Assembly: GCF_014640335.1 (NCBI RefSeq)
Contig: NZ_BMGT01000001.1
Location: 496,001-560,000, forward strand
From: Edaphobacter dinghuensis
GTDB taxonomy: Bacteria; Acidobacteriota; Terriglobia; Terriglobales; Acidobacteriaceae
DNA: 64,000 nucleotides
Direction: 5' to 3'
Position numbers and translations under genes: made by a program. Below, in pieces: positions 45,645 through 55,315 of this stretch. A model generated the notes under the pieces. That model was given only the letters and a program-made list of their open reading frames with translations. It did no database searches and was not told the origin of the DNA. How positions within the stretch are numbered: position 1 is the stretch's first letter; each line of letters starts with the position of its first letter.

Positions 45645-46977
45645 GTTCGGGCTCCAGCATCTCTTCCAGGTGCGGATCGTTCAGGTTCATGATGGGGCGG
45701 GCCTTCAACTCCGTCAGGTAATACGCTCCCCAGACTGCGAGCACCGCGACCGGCACCGTAATGTAAGCCAAAATTCCAATATTGTTGTGGATGTGCAGGT
45801 TGCCAGCGGCGTCGGCGAAGTTCGGCTCGATCAGCCAGAACATGTCGATGCAACGAGCGAAGATCATCCAGCAAGCCAGCCACACCATCTTGCGCTTGTT
45901 CCGCTTCAGGTCGCGCGACAGCAGCAGGCAGAAGGGGATCAGCCAGTGGGCGATAAAGTCGAGCGAGCAGATCGTCCACCATCCGCCGTAAATACGATGC
46001 AGGTACCAGGGAATCTCGTCGGGGATGTTGCCGGACCAGATGATGAGGAACTCAGCAAAGCACAGATAGATGTTCAGCATCACGAAAGCAAGCATCAGCT
46101 TGCCCAGGTCGTGCTGCTCGGTCATGCGAAGCAGCGTCTTCAGCGGCTCGAACTTCGATAGCAGAATGACCGTCAGCACACCCAGCGCCAACACCGCATA
46201 GCCCTGACCGACGAGGAACTGCAATCCGTAGATCGAGGAGTACCAGGTGACGTCGAGCGATTTGATCCAGTCAATCGAACCGACCGTGAGCAGGACGACA
46301 TAGATGAAGATGCCGATGCCGCAGAGGTTCTCGAACTTGGTCCGCCAGCGATCGAAGCTCGCCTGCGTCCCGCGCATCGGGTCTGCGTCGCATTGCAGCG
46401 ACCACTTATTGATGAAGTAAACCAGCGTCAGCAGGACGCCGAAGATGATGATGGTCTGGACAATCACACTGACCGGGTTCAGCATGGCGTGCTTGTCGTT
46501 GATCGTCATCGCCTGTTCAAGCGTGACCCAGTGATTCTGCAGCGCAGTGGCCACGGCAGCCGGGTTGGGATAGGCCGCCCACTGGTACAGGTGCTTCATG
46601 AAGATGGCGATGGGAACGAACATCAGCGCAACCAGCCACATGGTGCGGCTCATGGCTTCAAGCGGACGGCGCAGCAGAAGCCCCCACTTACCGCCGGTCA
46701 CATGCTGCAGCATCAGCACCACAAGACCGCCGCCGGCAAAGCCGAAGCAGGTCATGAAGCCCATCAGGTACGCGCGCAGCAGATGGTTGCGGCCTTCATG
46801 CGTGAAGGCGAAGAGCACGGAGACCAGCGTAGCGACCACAGCGACAATCAGCAGCCGGGTCCGCCACGCGGTGACAATCTCCGGCGTGGCAAACGATGCA
46901 GGAATCGGACGCGGGCCGTGGTGTCCGCCGGCTTCTCCGTGATGTTCGTGTCCGGTATGTTCGTGTCCAGATGACAT
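45634..46977 (-). CDS. actF: ACIII subunit ActF (NrfD-like quinol-interacting membrane protein)
   Basis: 447 residues from the ATG at 46977 (a TTG at 46986 is the alternative). The first 25 residues are His/Gly-rich (GHEHTGHEHHGEAGGHHG). About ten helices follow, the NrfD/PsrC fold, with QHVTGGKWGLLLRRPLEAM near the first helix pair and a conserved W-rich region DVTWYSSIYGLQFLVGQGYA. In ACIII, ActC and ActF are the two large membrane subunits that oxidise quinol. It overlaps the following unknown gene by 11 bp. Confidence 0.92.
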   Translation of the reverse strand: MSSGHEHTGHEHHGEAGGHHGPRPIPASFATPEIVTAWRTRLLIVAVVATLVSVLFAFTHEGRNHLLRAYLMGFMTCFGFAGGGLVVLMLQHVTGGKWGLLLRRPLEAMSRTMWLVALMFVPIAIFMKHLYQWAAYPNPAAVATALQNHWVTLEQAMTINDKHAMLNPVSVIVQTIIIFGVLLTLVYFINKWSLQCDADPMRGTQASFDRWRTKFENLCGIGIFIYVVLLTVGSIDWIKSLDVTWYSSIYGLQFLVGQGYAVLALGVLTVILLSKFEPLKTLLRMTEQHDLGKLMLAFVMLNIYLCFAEFLIIWSGNIPDEIPWYLHRIYGGWWTICSLDFIAHWLIPFCLLLSRDLKRNKRKMVWLACWMIFARCIDMFWLIEPNFADAAGNLHIHNNIGILAYITVPVAVLAVWGAYYLTELKARPIMNLNDPHLEEMLEPEHAH

Positions 46978-47010
46978 GCGTTTCAAGCCTTCGTTCGGAA
47001 GCTTCCGAGG

Positions 47011-47853
47011 TTACTGCTGTGCTGCTGTTTTTCCGGCAGGCGCGGCGGCCGGAGTCTTTACTGTTGCGGGACGGGAGGCCGCTGGCGCCCCCGCTCCGGA
47101 TGCTGCATTGGGCGGTGTCGTGGGTAGAACGTAGGGCTGGTCGTCCGGCGTGCCATTGACCGCCGTCGGCGGCAGCGTCCACTGCTGGGCAAAGTTCGCG
47201 GGCAGGCCCTGGCTCTCTGCAATGCTCGAGAGCGGCTGTACCTGCGCTCCCGCGGGAACATCGGCCTGGGTCGCCTTCTGGCTCAACTGCAACGCCTTGA
47301 TGTAAGCCACAATCGCCCAGCGGTCGACCGGAGCAATCTGCGCGGAGTAGTCCGGCATGGCTCCATAGCCATTGGTAATAACGTTGAAGAAGTGTCCCAG
47401 CGGCGCAGTCTCAAGACGCGCTGTGTGATAGTCGCCCGCGTGTGCATAGCCACGGTCGACAATCATGCCCCTGCCATTGCCGACGCGCGAGTGGCATGGC
47501 GTGCAGTAGATGTTGTAGCGCTCCTGTCCGCGCTCGAGCACCTTCATCGTGACTGGGAACGGAAGGCCGTCGCCCTCCTTGCCGTTCACGAAGCCGGTAT
47601 AGAAGTAAGTGTCAGCATGAAGCTGGTTGCGAGCCACGGTGTTGGCCACCTGCGGACGCACCGAGCGACCGTCAGCGTAAAAGTCCGTACCCCGCTGAGG
47701 GAAGAACTTCGGCTCGTCGTGCATGTCCTGACGGCAGCCGATGCCGGCAAACAGCAGCAGCGTGGACGCAGCGGCGAGCGCCAGCCGGGGAGCCGTGATT
47801 CGGAAGCTTGTGATTCGGGTATTAATCCCTGGAATTGTGATTCTCGTATTAAT
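47011..47853 (-). CDS. actE: ACIII subunit ActE (monoheme cytochrome c lipoprotein), ATT start
   Basis: 280 residues if read from ATT at 47853. No ATG, GTG or TTG lies in frame between the end of actD and the signal peptide, yet GGAGG (47860-47864) sits 6 bp before this ATT, and the ATT overlaps the actD stop. The reading gives a basic n-region, hydrophobic core (LALAAASTLLLFAGIGC) and a candidate lipid Cys40. The first codons encode repeated N-T-R-I-T peptides (INTRITIPGINTRITSFRIT). The mature domain has heme motif C117-x2-C120-H121 and GYGAMPDYSAQI with a Met ligand. The nearest upstream ATG (47991) would add 46 nonsense residues inside actD. Confidence 0.85.
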   Translation of the reverse strand: MNTRITIPGINTRITSFRITAPRLALAAASTLLLFAGIGCRQDMHDEPKFFPQRGTDFYADGRSVRPQVANTVARNQLHADTYFYTGFVNGKEGDGLPFPVTMKVLERGQERYNIYCTPCHSRVGNGRGMIVDRGYAHAGDYHTARLETAPLGHFFNVITNGYGAMPDYSAQIAPVDRWAIVAYIKALQLSQKATQADVPAGAQVQPLSSIAESQGLPANFAQQWTLPPTAVNGTPDDQPYVLPTTPPNAASGAGAPAASRPATVKTPAAAPAGKTAAQQ

Positions 47854-48390
47854 GGTCCACCTCCACCACGGAGACCGCAGGGAACTGTTCGAGGAAGGCC
47901 CGTGTCTCAGTAACTGAGAACTTCGGGTCCATCGCCTCAAGGCATAGAAAGAACTTGTCCGTCGTCGCGCCGTTGCGGAAATTGGGCGCATTGAAGACAG
48001 GATGGTAGAGCTGCGGCATCCCGTTGAGCATGATCATGCCGAACGCGGCCGACAGGCCCGAGAACAGAATCGTCCACTCGTACGCGGGAATGATGAAGGC
48101 TGGCCACGAGAACAGCGGGCGTCCCGCGATATTGAGTGGATAAGCCCAGACCGCGATCCAGGTCTCCATCAGGAACGCCGTCGTCACACCCATCAGGCCG
48201 CCGAGCAGGCAGACCAGAGGGACGCGGGTCTTGTGGAAGTGCAGCGCCACCGCGGCTTCTTCGACGGGATAGGGCGTGTAGCACTCCATCCGGCGATAGC
48301 CTGCCTTGCGCGCCTGTTCTGTCGCATGCACCAATTCGCTCGGTGTATTGAACTCTGCGAGCAAACCGTAAATTCCTTCTCTGGGCGGCA

Positions 48391-48391
<1 letters not shown>
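47849..48391 (-). CDS. actD: ACIII subunit ActD (DUF3341 membrane protein)
   Basis: 180 residues, near the family length. An N-terminal ferredoxin-like soluble part (GIYGLLAEFNTPSELVHATE...YRRMECYTPYPVEEA) is followed by two helices (VCLLGGLMGVTTAFLMETWI and WTILFSGLSAAFGMIMLNGM) and a short soluble end. This matches DUF3341, the ACIII subunit ActD. It shares 1 bp with the end of actC, and its stop overlaps the ATT start of actE. Confidence 0.93.
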
Positions 48392-49845
<1,454 letters not shown>

Positions 49846-49846
49846 C

Positions 49847-52800
49847 TTATGCAAGCTCCGGATTCGGGTTAATGACGCCAGCCGTGTAGGTTGTGCGTGG
49901 ACGGTAGTTCAGGTCTGCGAGCACCTGGTAATCGCGCTCTTCCGCCTTGCGCTTGGCTACTTTGCTGGTCTTGTCGTTGATATTGCCGAAGACGATGGCA
50001 TCGGTCGGGCATGCCTGCTGGCAGGCCGTGATGATGTCGCCGTCGGCGATCTGGCGGTTCTCGATGTCGGCCTGAATCTTGGCCGCTTCGATACGCTGAA
50101 TGCAGTAGCTGCACTTCTCCATGACGCCGCGCGAACGCACGGTGACGTCAGGATTGCGCATGAACTTCAGGCTCTCGGTGTCGTAGTCCGAATAAAGCAG
50201 GAAGTTGAAGCGGCGCACCTTGTACGCGCAGTTGTTCGAGCAGTAGCGGGTGCCGACGCAACGGTTGTAGACCATCGTGTTCAGGCCCTCGGGCGTATGC
50301 ACCGTCGCCCCCACCGGGCAGACCTGTTCGCAACCGGCATTTTCGCAGTGCTGGCAGGCCATCGGCTGGAAGTGCGCCTTGGGCGCGTGCAGGTCGCCCT
50401 CGAAGTACGTATCGATGCGAAGCCATTGCATGTTGCGGCCAATCTTGACCTGCTCTCGACCTACCACCGCAATGTTATTTTCCGCGTAGCAGCTTACGAT
50501 GCAGGCATTGCAGCCGATGCAGCTATTCAGGTCGACCGCCATGCCCCAGGCATTCTGCACCTTCAGCGTTGCGGGATCTTTCTTGTCGTAGTGCCAGTTA
50601 TCCGGGAAGAAGGTCTCGTCGCGGCCCGGCTTGTCGCCCTGAGGCGCGTAGCCTACCTTGCCGATCAGCGTTCCGCTTGAGTCCTTGCCCATCTCGTCAT
50701 GGGCAAAGTTCGGGTTCTTCTCCACCTCGGCGACCGTGGCGTAGCGAATGATCGAACGCTCCATCGCCTCATGCCCGGCCAGCGAGTAGGTTCCGCTGGT
50801 GTCGAAGAGCTTCTTGTCGAGGTCGTGCTGCGCGAAACTGCCGCGATGCTCGATGTTATGGACCTTGGTGACGCAGAGATCGTAGCCACTGCCCGACTTC
50901 TTCGCCGTTCCGCCGCCCTGGTAGTAAGGAGCGTCCGCCGTACGCAGCTTATAAGCATCAAAGCCGACGCCCGCACCCACGCGACCAGCCTCAGCTTGGC
51001 GTCCAAAACCAAGATGCACCGTGATCGCGCCATCGGGATGGCCCGGAGCCATCAGCACCGGAGCCGTCACCTTGCGGCCGTCCAGCTCAATCTCGATCAG
51101 GTCGGTCTCTTCGACGTTGAGATTGGCCATTGTGCCCATACTCATCAGCGCCGCATTGTCCCAGCTCAGGTTCGTCACCTGTTTGGGAAGCTCCTGCAAC
51201 CAGCCGACGTTGGCATAGCGCCCGTCATAGAGCGAAGGATCGGGCCGGAACGCAATCTCGTAACCGCTGCTCGCCGCAGCCGGAGCGATGAACGGCATCG
51301 CATTGCCCGCCGGAGCGCCCGTCTTCGGCGTAAAGGCCGTATCTGCAACCCAGCCATCGTGCAGCGCCTTGCGCCAGCTCGTCGCGAAGTCGCCCTTGAT
51401 GTAGGTCTTCGCATTGGCCAGAACCACGTCGTAGGCCGAAAGCTGAGGATTGGCCAGCAGCGACTGGAAGACATCATGCGCCGACTTACCGCCATACAGC
51501 GGCGCAATCATCGGCTGAATGATCGAGATGGTGCCGTTATAGGCACGCGCATCCGACCAGCTCTCCAGATAGTGCGCCTTGTTGATGTGCCACAGCGAAA
51601 TCGCTCCGGTCTCATCCACATGGTTGCCGAGATGCACCGTGTTCGGCACTTTGTTGAAGGCGTCGAGGAAGTTCAGATCGGCAGGCGCGGCGTAGACCGG
51701 GTTGACGCCCAGCATCACCAGCCACTGCACCTTGCCCGCGTTCATGTCCGCGACCAGAGCCTTGAGGTCTGCCACCTGCTCGGAAGGAATCGGATTGACG
51801 GTCTCGGTATAGACCACCGTCTTGCCCACCGCGCCCAGCGAAGCGTTCAACGCATAGGCCGCCGCATGGACCGCCGCCGGAGCTTGCTCGCCCGGAATGA
51901 CCACAACCTTGCCGTTGTTCTTGCGCAGATCATCGAGTAACGCGGTGAAGAACTTTTGCTGGTCGGCGTCGAGCCCCTGCGGAGCCGCGCCCTTCACCAG
52001 ACCCTGCGCAAACGCGACGACGTCACTGGGCTTGAGCGCCAGCCTGTGCTCTGCCTTGAACCCGGTCACCGTCGGCATGGTCTCGACGACGTACATGCGG
52101 TTTATTTGCTTGCCCGCCTCGTAGCGATGCCGCTCGGCGTAGGCCGCCGCCATCGGCAGGAAGCCCGGAAATGCGATGCCGCCGAGGAAGTCCGCATCGA
52201 GCGACAGGATGACGTCTGCGTTCTCAAGCTTGTACTGCGCATCGGTGTAGCTGCCGAAGGCCGCCTTCGACGCCGCGCGCGATGAGTCGGAGTTCACCGG
52301 CTCCCACTGCACCAGCTTTGCCTGCGGATACGCCGTCTGCACCTGCTTCCACTGCTCGGCCAGCGTCGGCGAGGTAATCGTCTCGCTCAGAAAGTAGACA
52401 CCTTGGCCGCCATTGGTCTTCTTGATCGCAGAGGCGAACGCCTGCTGGAAGCTGCCGAACGAGGAGTTCTGACCGCGGCTAAGAACATGCTGCGAGCGGT
52501 CCGGATCATAAAGATCGAGCAACGTGCCCTGCGTAAACGCGTCCGACTTGCCCTTCGAGACCGGATGCTCCGGGTTGCCATCGACCTTGATAGGACGGAA
52601 GGCATCGGACTTGATCAGCACCGGAATCGCGCCCGTCGGGAAGGGGTGCGCCGAGGCAAAGTACATCGGCTTGCCTAGGATCAGGTCCTCGGGCTGCTTC
52701 ACATAGGGAAAGATCGGCTCATCAGGCTGCTTGGTGCAACCGGCCATTCCGGCCAGCGCCAGCGACGCGCCCATGACCTTGAGAAACCCGCGGCGGCTGA

Positions 52801-53083
52801 CGGCATCGACCCACTCGGTCGAGCCGGACTGGCGAGGAAACTCCTCCGCCATCAACTCATGGAACGCCGGAGTCTCGGCCAGTTCGTCGAGGTTCTTCCA
52901 GAAACGCCGCCCGGTCTTGCCGTCCAGCTTGGCGCGAACCTCCGCCAGCGTCAGCTTTGCCGGCGCAATCTGGGTGACTACTACAGGTTGTGCTTCTACA
53001 GGTGCTTTTGTCTCAGCCATCGTCTGCTCTGTTCCAATCCCTGCCGTTTTGATACCAGTCGTTTTGTTGCGGGTCGTCTTCAT
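49847..53083 (-). CDS. actB: ACIII subunit ActB (molybdopterin oxidoreductase-like and Fe-S fusion)
   Basis: 1078 residues from the ATG at 53083, which overlaps the actA stop in ATGA. A Tat-like motif SRRGFLKVMGASLALAGMAG lies unusually deep, at residues 96-115, as is normal for ActB. Residues about 120-750 resemble the molybdopterin-oxidoreductase domain, without a recognised molybdenum ligand. The C-terminal 300 residues form a four-cluster ferredoxin-like module (CIGCNACIVSCYAENN, CQHCENAGCEQVCPVGA, CVGTRYCSNNCAYKVRRFN, CSYCIQRIEAAK, CQQACPTDAI). It carries electrons from ActC to the heme subunits, on the periplasmic side. Confidence 0.95.
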   Translation of the reverse strand: MKTTRNKTTGIKTAGIGTEQTMAETKAPVEAQPVVVTQIAPAKLTLAEVRAKLDGKTGRRFWKNLDELAETPAFHELMAEEFPRQSGSTEWVDAVSRRGFLKVMGASLALAGMAGCTKQPDEPIFPYVKQPEDLILGKPMYFASAHPFPTGAIPVLIKSDAFRPIKVDGNPEHPVSKGKSDAFTQGTLLDLYDPDRSQHVLSRGQNSSFGSFQQAFASAIKKTNGGQGVYFLSETITSPTLAEQWKQVQTAYPQAKLVQWEPVNSDSSRAASKAAFGSYTDAQYKLENADVILSLDADFLGGIAFPGFLPMAAAYAERHRYEAGKQINRMYVVETMPTVTGFKAEHRLALKPSDVVAFAQGLVKGAAPQGLDADQQKFFTALLDDLRKNNGKVVVIPGEQAPAAVHAAAYALNASLGAVGKTVVYTETVNPIPSEQVADLKALVADMNAGKVQWLVMLGVNPVYAAPADLNFLDAFNKVPNTVHLGNHVDETGAISLWHINKAHYLESWSDARAYNGTISIIQPMIAPLYGGKSAHDVFQSLLANPQLSAYDVVLANAKTYIKGDFATSWRKALHDGWVADTAFTPKTGAPAGNAMPFIAPAAASSGYEIAFRPDPSLYDGRYANVGWLQELPKQVTNLSWDNAALMSMGTMANLNVEETDLIEIELDGRKVTAPVLMAPGHPDGAITVHLGFGRQAEAGRVGAGVGFDAYKLRTADAPYYQGGGTAKKSGSGYDLCVTKVHNIEHRGSFAQHDLDKKLFDTSGTYSLAGHEAMERSIIRYATVAEVEKNPNFAHDEMGKDSSGTLIGKVGYAPQGDKPGRDETFFPDNWHYDKKDPATLKVQNAWGMAVDLNSCIGCNACIVSCYAENNIAVVGREQVKIGRNMQWLRIDTYFEGDLHAPKAHFQPMACQHCENAGCEQVCPVGATVHTPEGLNTMVYNRCVGTRYCSNNCAYKVRRFNFLLYSDYDTESLKFMRNPDVTVRSRGVMEKCSYCIQRIEAAKIQADIENRQIADGDIITACQQACPTDAIVFGNINDKTSKVAKRKAEERDYQVLADLNYRPRTTYTAGVINPNPELA

Positions 53084-54003
53084 CGGTGGCACGTCTCGCA
53101 GCTCGAGAGTTGTTCCGGCTCGCGGATATGGTATTGAGCGGTCAGATATTTACCCAGCTCCATCTGGCTGGTGAACTTCTGATAGCTCGCCGGCATCGCC
53201 AGTTGCAGCGGCAGCGGACTGCCCACCGTCTTGCCCTCGCCGCCATCGACGATGTGCGGCTGCATATTCGGCCCGGTCTGCGGGCTTGACAGCCCAGCCG
53301 GATGCGTCGGTTCCAGCTGCATCATCGCCAGCTCAGGATTGCCGTTGCCGCTCGGATCGGTCGTCGTGCAGCTTACGTCCTGCGACGTCGGGCCGTCCTT
53401 CACCGTGCTGGTGCACCATACCGGCTTGTCCTTCGACGGACCCGCCCATGCCATGTTGTAAATCTCGCTGGTCGGCCGCAGGTTGCTGGCCGGGTTGCGA
53501 TGGCAGTTCAGACACCACTCCATCTGCAACGTGTTCTGCTGATACATCAAAGGCATCTCATCGACGCGGCCGTGACAACTGGCGCAGCCGATGCCCTTGT
53601 TCACGTGAACTTCATGGTTGAAATAAACGTAGTCAGGAAGATCATGCACGCGGATCCACTGAATCGAAGCTCCCGTCGCCCAGCTCTGCCGTACAGGCTC
53701 CAGAAGCTCGGCATCGGTCCAGATCTGCGAGTGGCAGTTAATGCAGGTCTTGGTCGGCGGAATTCCGGCGTAGCTCGACTTCTCCACCGACGTATGGCAG
53801 TACTGGCACTGCAGCCCGAGGCCCTCGACGTGGTGCTTATGGCTGAACGGAATCGGCTGGTCCGGCCGCTGGCCCTGCCGCGTCACCCACGGCGAGCGTT
53901 GCAACTCGTTCAACGTGACGCCGAGCGCGATGACAATAATGCCCGTCAACACCAGGCTCAAACGAGCCAGCGCGTTCGAACTGCGGTCAAAAACTTGCGC
54001 CAT
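53080..54003 (-). CDS. actA: ACIII subunit ActA (pentaheme cytochrome c)
   Basis: 307 residues. One N-terminal helix (LSLVLTGIIVIALGVTL) anchors a periplasmic domain with five CxxCH heme motifs: C66/C69, C87/C90, C140/C143, C164/C167 and a last CETCH at residues 302-306, two residues from the end. Distal His ligands lie in FSHKHHVEGLGL and FNHEVHVNKGIG. ActA is the large multiheme subunit that hands electrons to the terminal oxidase. First gene of the operon; the promoter is predicted about 160 bp upstream. Confidence 0.95.
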   Translation of the reverse strand: MAQVFDRSSNALARLSLVLTGIIVIALGVTLNELQRSPWVTRQGQRPDQPIPFSHKHHVEGLGLQCQYCHTSVEKSSYAGIPPTKTCINCHSQIWTDAELLEPVRQSWATGASIQWIRVHDLPDYVYFNHEVHVNKGIGCASCHGRVDEMPLMYQQNTLQMEWCLNCHRNPASNLRPTSEIYNMAWAGPSKDKPVWCTSTVKDGPTSQDVSCTTTDPSGNGNPELAMMQLEPTHPAGLSSPQTGPNMQPHIVDGGEGKTVGSPLPLQLAMPASYQKFTSQMELGKYLTAQYHIREPEQLSSCETCHR

Positions 54004-54161
54004 GAGTACGTTCCTGCTTCCTTTACCTAACTTAAGGTCGAGAAGTTATCTTCGGTTCCTTTTCACTGCTGACAACTTTTGCCGATAGTTCTGCTGAGTC
54101 GGCGGCTGGGACGTCCGCGACGGATTGAGCCCCAACAAAATCTCTTTTTTTTAGCGCCACG

Positions 54162-54170
54162 AGTATAGCA
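54162..54170 (-). promoter_or_regulatory. Predicted extended -10 promoter of the ACIII-caa3 operon
   Basis: On the minus strand TGCTATACT is a near-perfect extended -10 element (TGn followed by TATACT). No good -35 is visible 17 bp upstream, which the extended -10 can offset. Its start would be near 54155, giving a 150-base leader before the actA ATG. The leader has an A-tract (CTAAAAAAAAGAG). Confidence 0.45.
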
Positions 54171-54238
54171 GCGCGAAAACACACTTAGAAACCACTCGGG
54201 CCGTCACCCGCTATTTTTTTTACAGGTGAATCCGATTA
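54171..54238. other. Intergenic sequence upstream of the ACIII promoter
   Basis: The whole gap 54004-54493 (490 bp) between divergent actA and the alkA-like gene holds no supported gene. This part is T-rich (CTATTTTTTTTACAGGTG) and lies just upstream of the predicted operon promoter. The rest holds the promoter at 54162 and the repeat element at 54239-54360; between 54361 and 54493 nothing further was recognised. Confidence 0.5.
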
Positions 54239-54360
54239 TCGAAATACGACATGCTCGTTGCTGCCCTACATATGCACAACATCTCGTGCATCACGATTGC
54301 ATTCACGAATCGAACCACAACATCTTCCGTGATGCAGCAATGTTGTCCTTCGAAATACGA
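54239..54360. repeat. Paired-motif element: extended inverted repeat framed by an 11 bp direct repeat
   Basis: TCGAAATACGA occurs at 54239-54249 and again at 54350-54360. Inside lies ACAACAT (54276-54282) and TGCATCACG (54287-54295), mirrored by CGTGATGCA (54328-54336) and ATGTTGT (54340-54346), a 16-pair stem in two blocks. CACAACATCT is also directly repeated (54275-54284, 54316-54325). It is located in the divergent promoter region of the ACIII operon and the glycosylase gene. It could be an operator cluster, an RNA structure or a palindromic repeat. Confidence 0.6.
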
Positions 54361-54493
54361 ACCAAACAAGTCCGAATTTCAAAGCAATCTGGATGAAACC
54401 CTCTCAGCCGAAGCGCGAGCCCCACACAAACATTCGTGAGCATTTCCAAGACAACAAGAGACATCCTGCCGCCACCTGCGATAACGTCAACTC

Positions 54494-55204
54494 ATGCCGC
54501 GTCCCCTTAATAGTCCGCGTCCTCCACGCTATGACTCTGCTCTTGCCTTGAAAGAACTTGCCGCTGCCGACCCCAAACTCGGCCGCCTGATCGAGCGCGC
54601 CGGCCCCTTCACCCTGCGCGTCGCCAGCGCGCAATCGCCCTTTGAGGCGCTGGTCGAGAGCATCGTCTATCAGCAACTGCACGGCAAAGCCGCCGCGACC
54701 ATCCATCGTCGCCTGCTCGAAAGCTTCGCGCCTATCAGCGGCCTGAATCACCCCAGCGCCCAACAACTTCTTGATTGCCCCAACGAGCAGCTTCGCGCAG
54801 CTGGACTCTCGCACAACAAGAGCCTTGCCCTGCGCGATCTCGCAGCCAAGACAGTCGACGGCACCGTGCCTACTCTCGTCCGCATCCGCCGCATGTCCGA
54901 CGAAGCCATCATCGAACATCTCACTCAAGTCCGCGGCATCGGTCGCTGGACGGTCGAGATGCTGCTCATCTTCCGCCTTGGCCGCCCCGACGTTCTGCCT
55001 GTCGACGACTACGGTGTGCGCAAAGGCTTTGCCCTCACCTTCGGCAAGCTCAAACCCGCCGATAAGGTCACGCCCGCCGATCTTCCCAAAGCCGATGTCA
55101 TGCGCCGCCGTGCAGAGAAATGGAAGCCATGGTCCTCGGTAGCGAGCTGGTATATGTGGCGTGCCTGCGATCTTGCCGCGGGTAAGCTCCCACCATCCGC
55201 ATAA
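54494..55204 (+). CDS. AlkA-like DNA-3-methyladenine glycosylase II (HhH-GPD)
   Basis: 236 residues, HhH-GPD superfamily. SPFEALVESIVYQQLHGKAA opens the helical core, the helix-hairpin-helix is LTQVRGIGRWTVEMLLIFRL, and the catalytic Asp lies in DVLPVDDYGVRKGFAL. No Fe-S loop, consistent with the AlkA-like rather than Nth/MutY branch. It excises alkylated bases such as 3-methyladenine. C-terminal WSSVASWYMWRACDLAAG is the usual end of the family. Length is that of the compact form without the AlkA N-terminal domain. Confidence 0.9.
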   Translation: MPRPLNSPRPPRYDSALALKELAAADPKLGRLIERAGPFTLRVASAQSPFEALVESIVYQQLHGKAAATIHRRLLESFAPISGLNHPSAQQLLDCPNEQLRAAGLSHNKSLALRDLAAKTVDGTVPTLVRIRRMSDEAIIEHLTQVRGIGRWTVEMLLIFRLGRPDVLPVDDYGVRKGFALTFGKLKPADKVTPADLPKADVMRRRAEKWKPWSSVASWYMWRACDLAAGKLPPSA

Positions 55205-55315
55205 GCTCTTTCAGCATCAAATGATTACGTACGCAAATTATTAACCTGCATGTAACGTCCGGGGCATTTCGCGATTTCCACGTTACCGTGCACCCTTGTT
55301 GACATCAAAGCATTT

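Noticed and set aside
47854..47991. Upstream ATG at 47991 as the actE start
   Set aside because: It would add 46 Arg/Ser/Trp-rich residues lying wholly inside actD and hide the lipoprotein signal.
54251..54439. 62-residue open frame in the ACIII/alkA-like gap
   Set aside because: No family resemblance, no ribosome site, and it runs through the inverted-repeat element; the gap is better read as regulatory.
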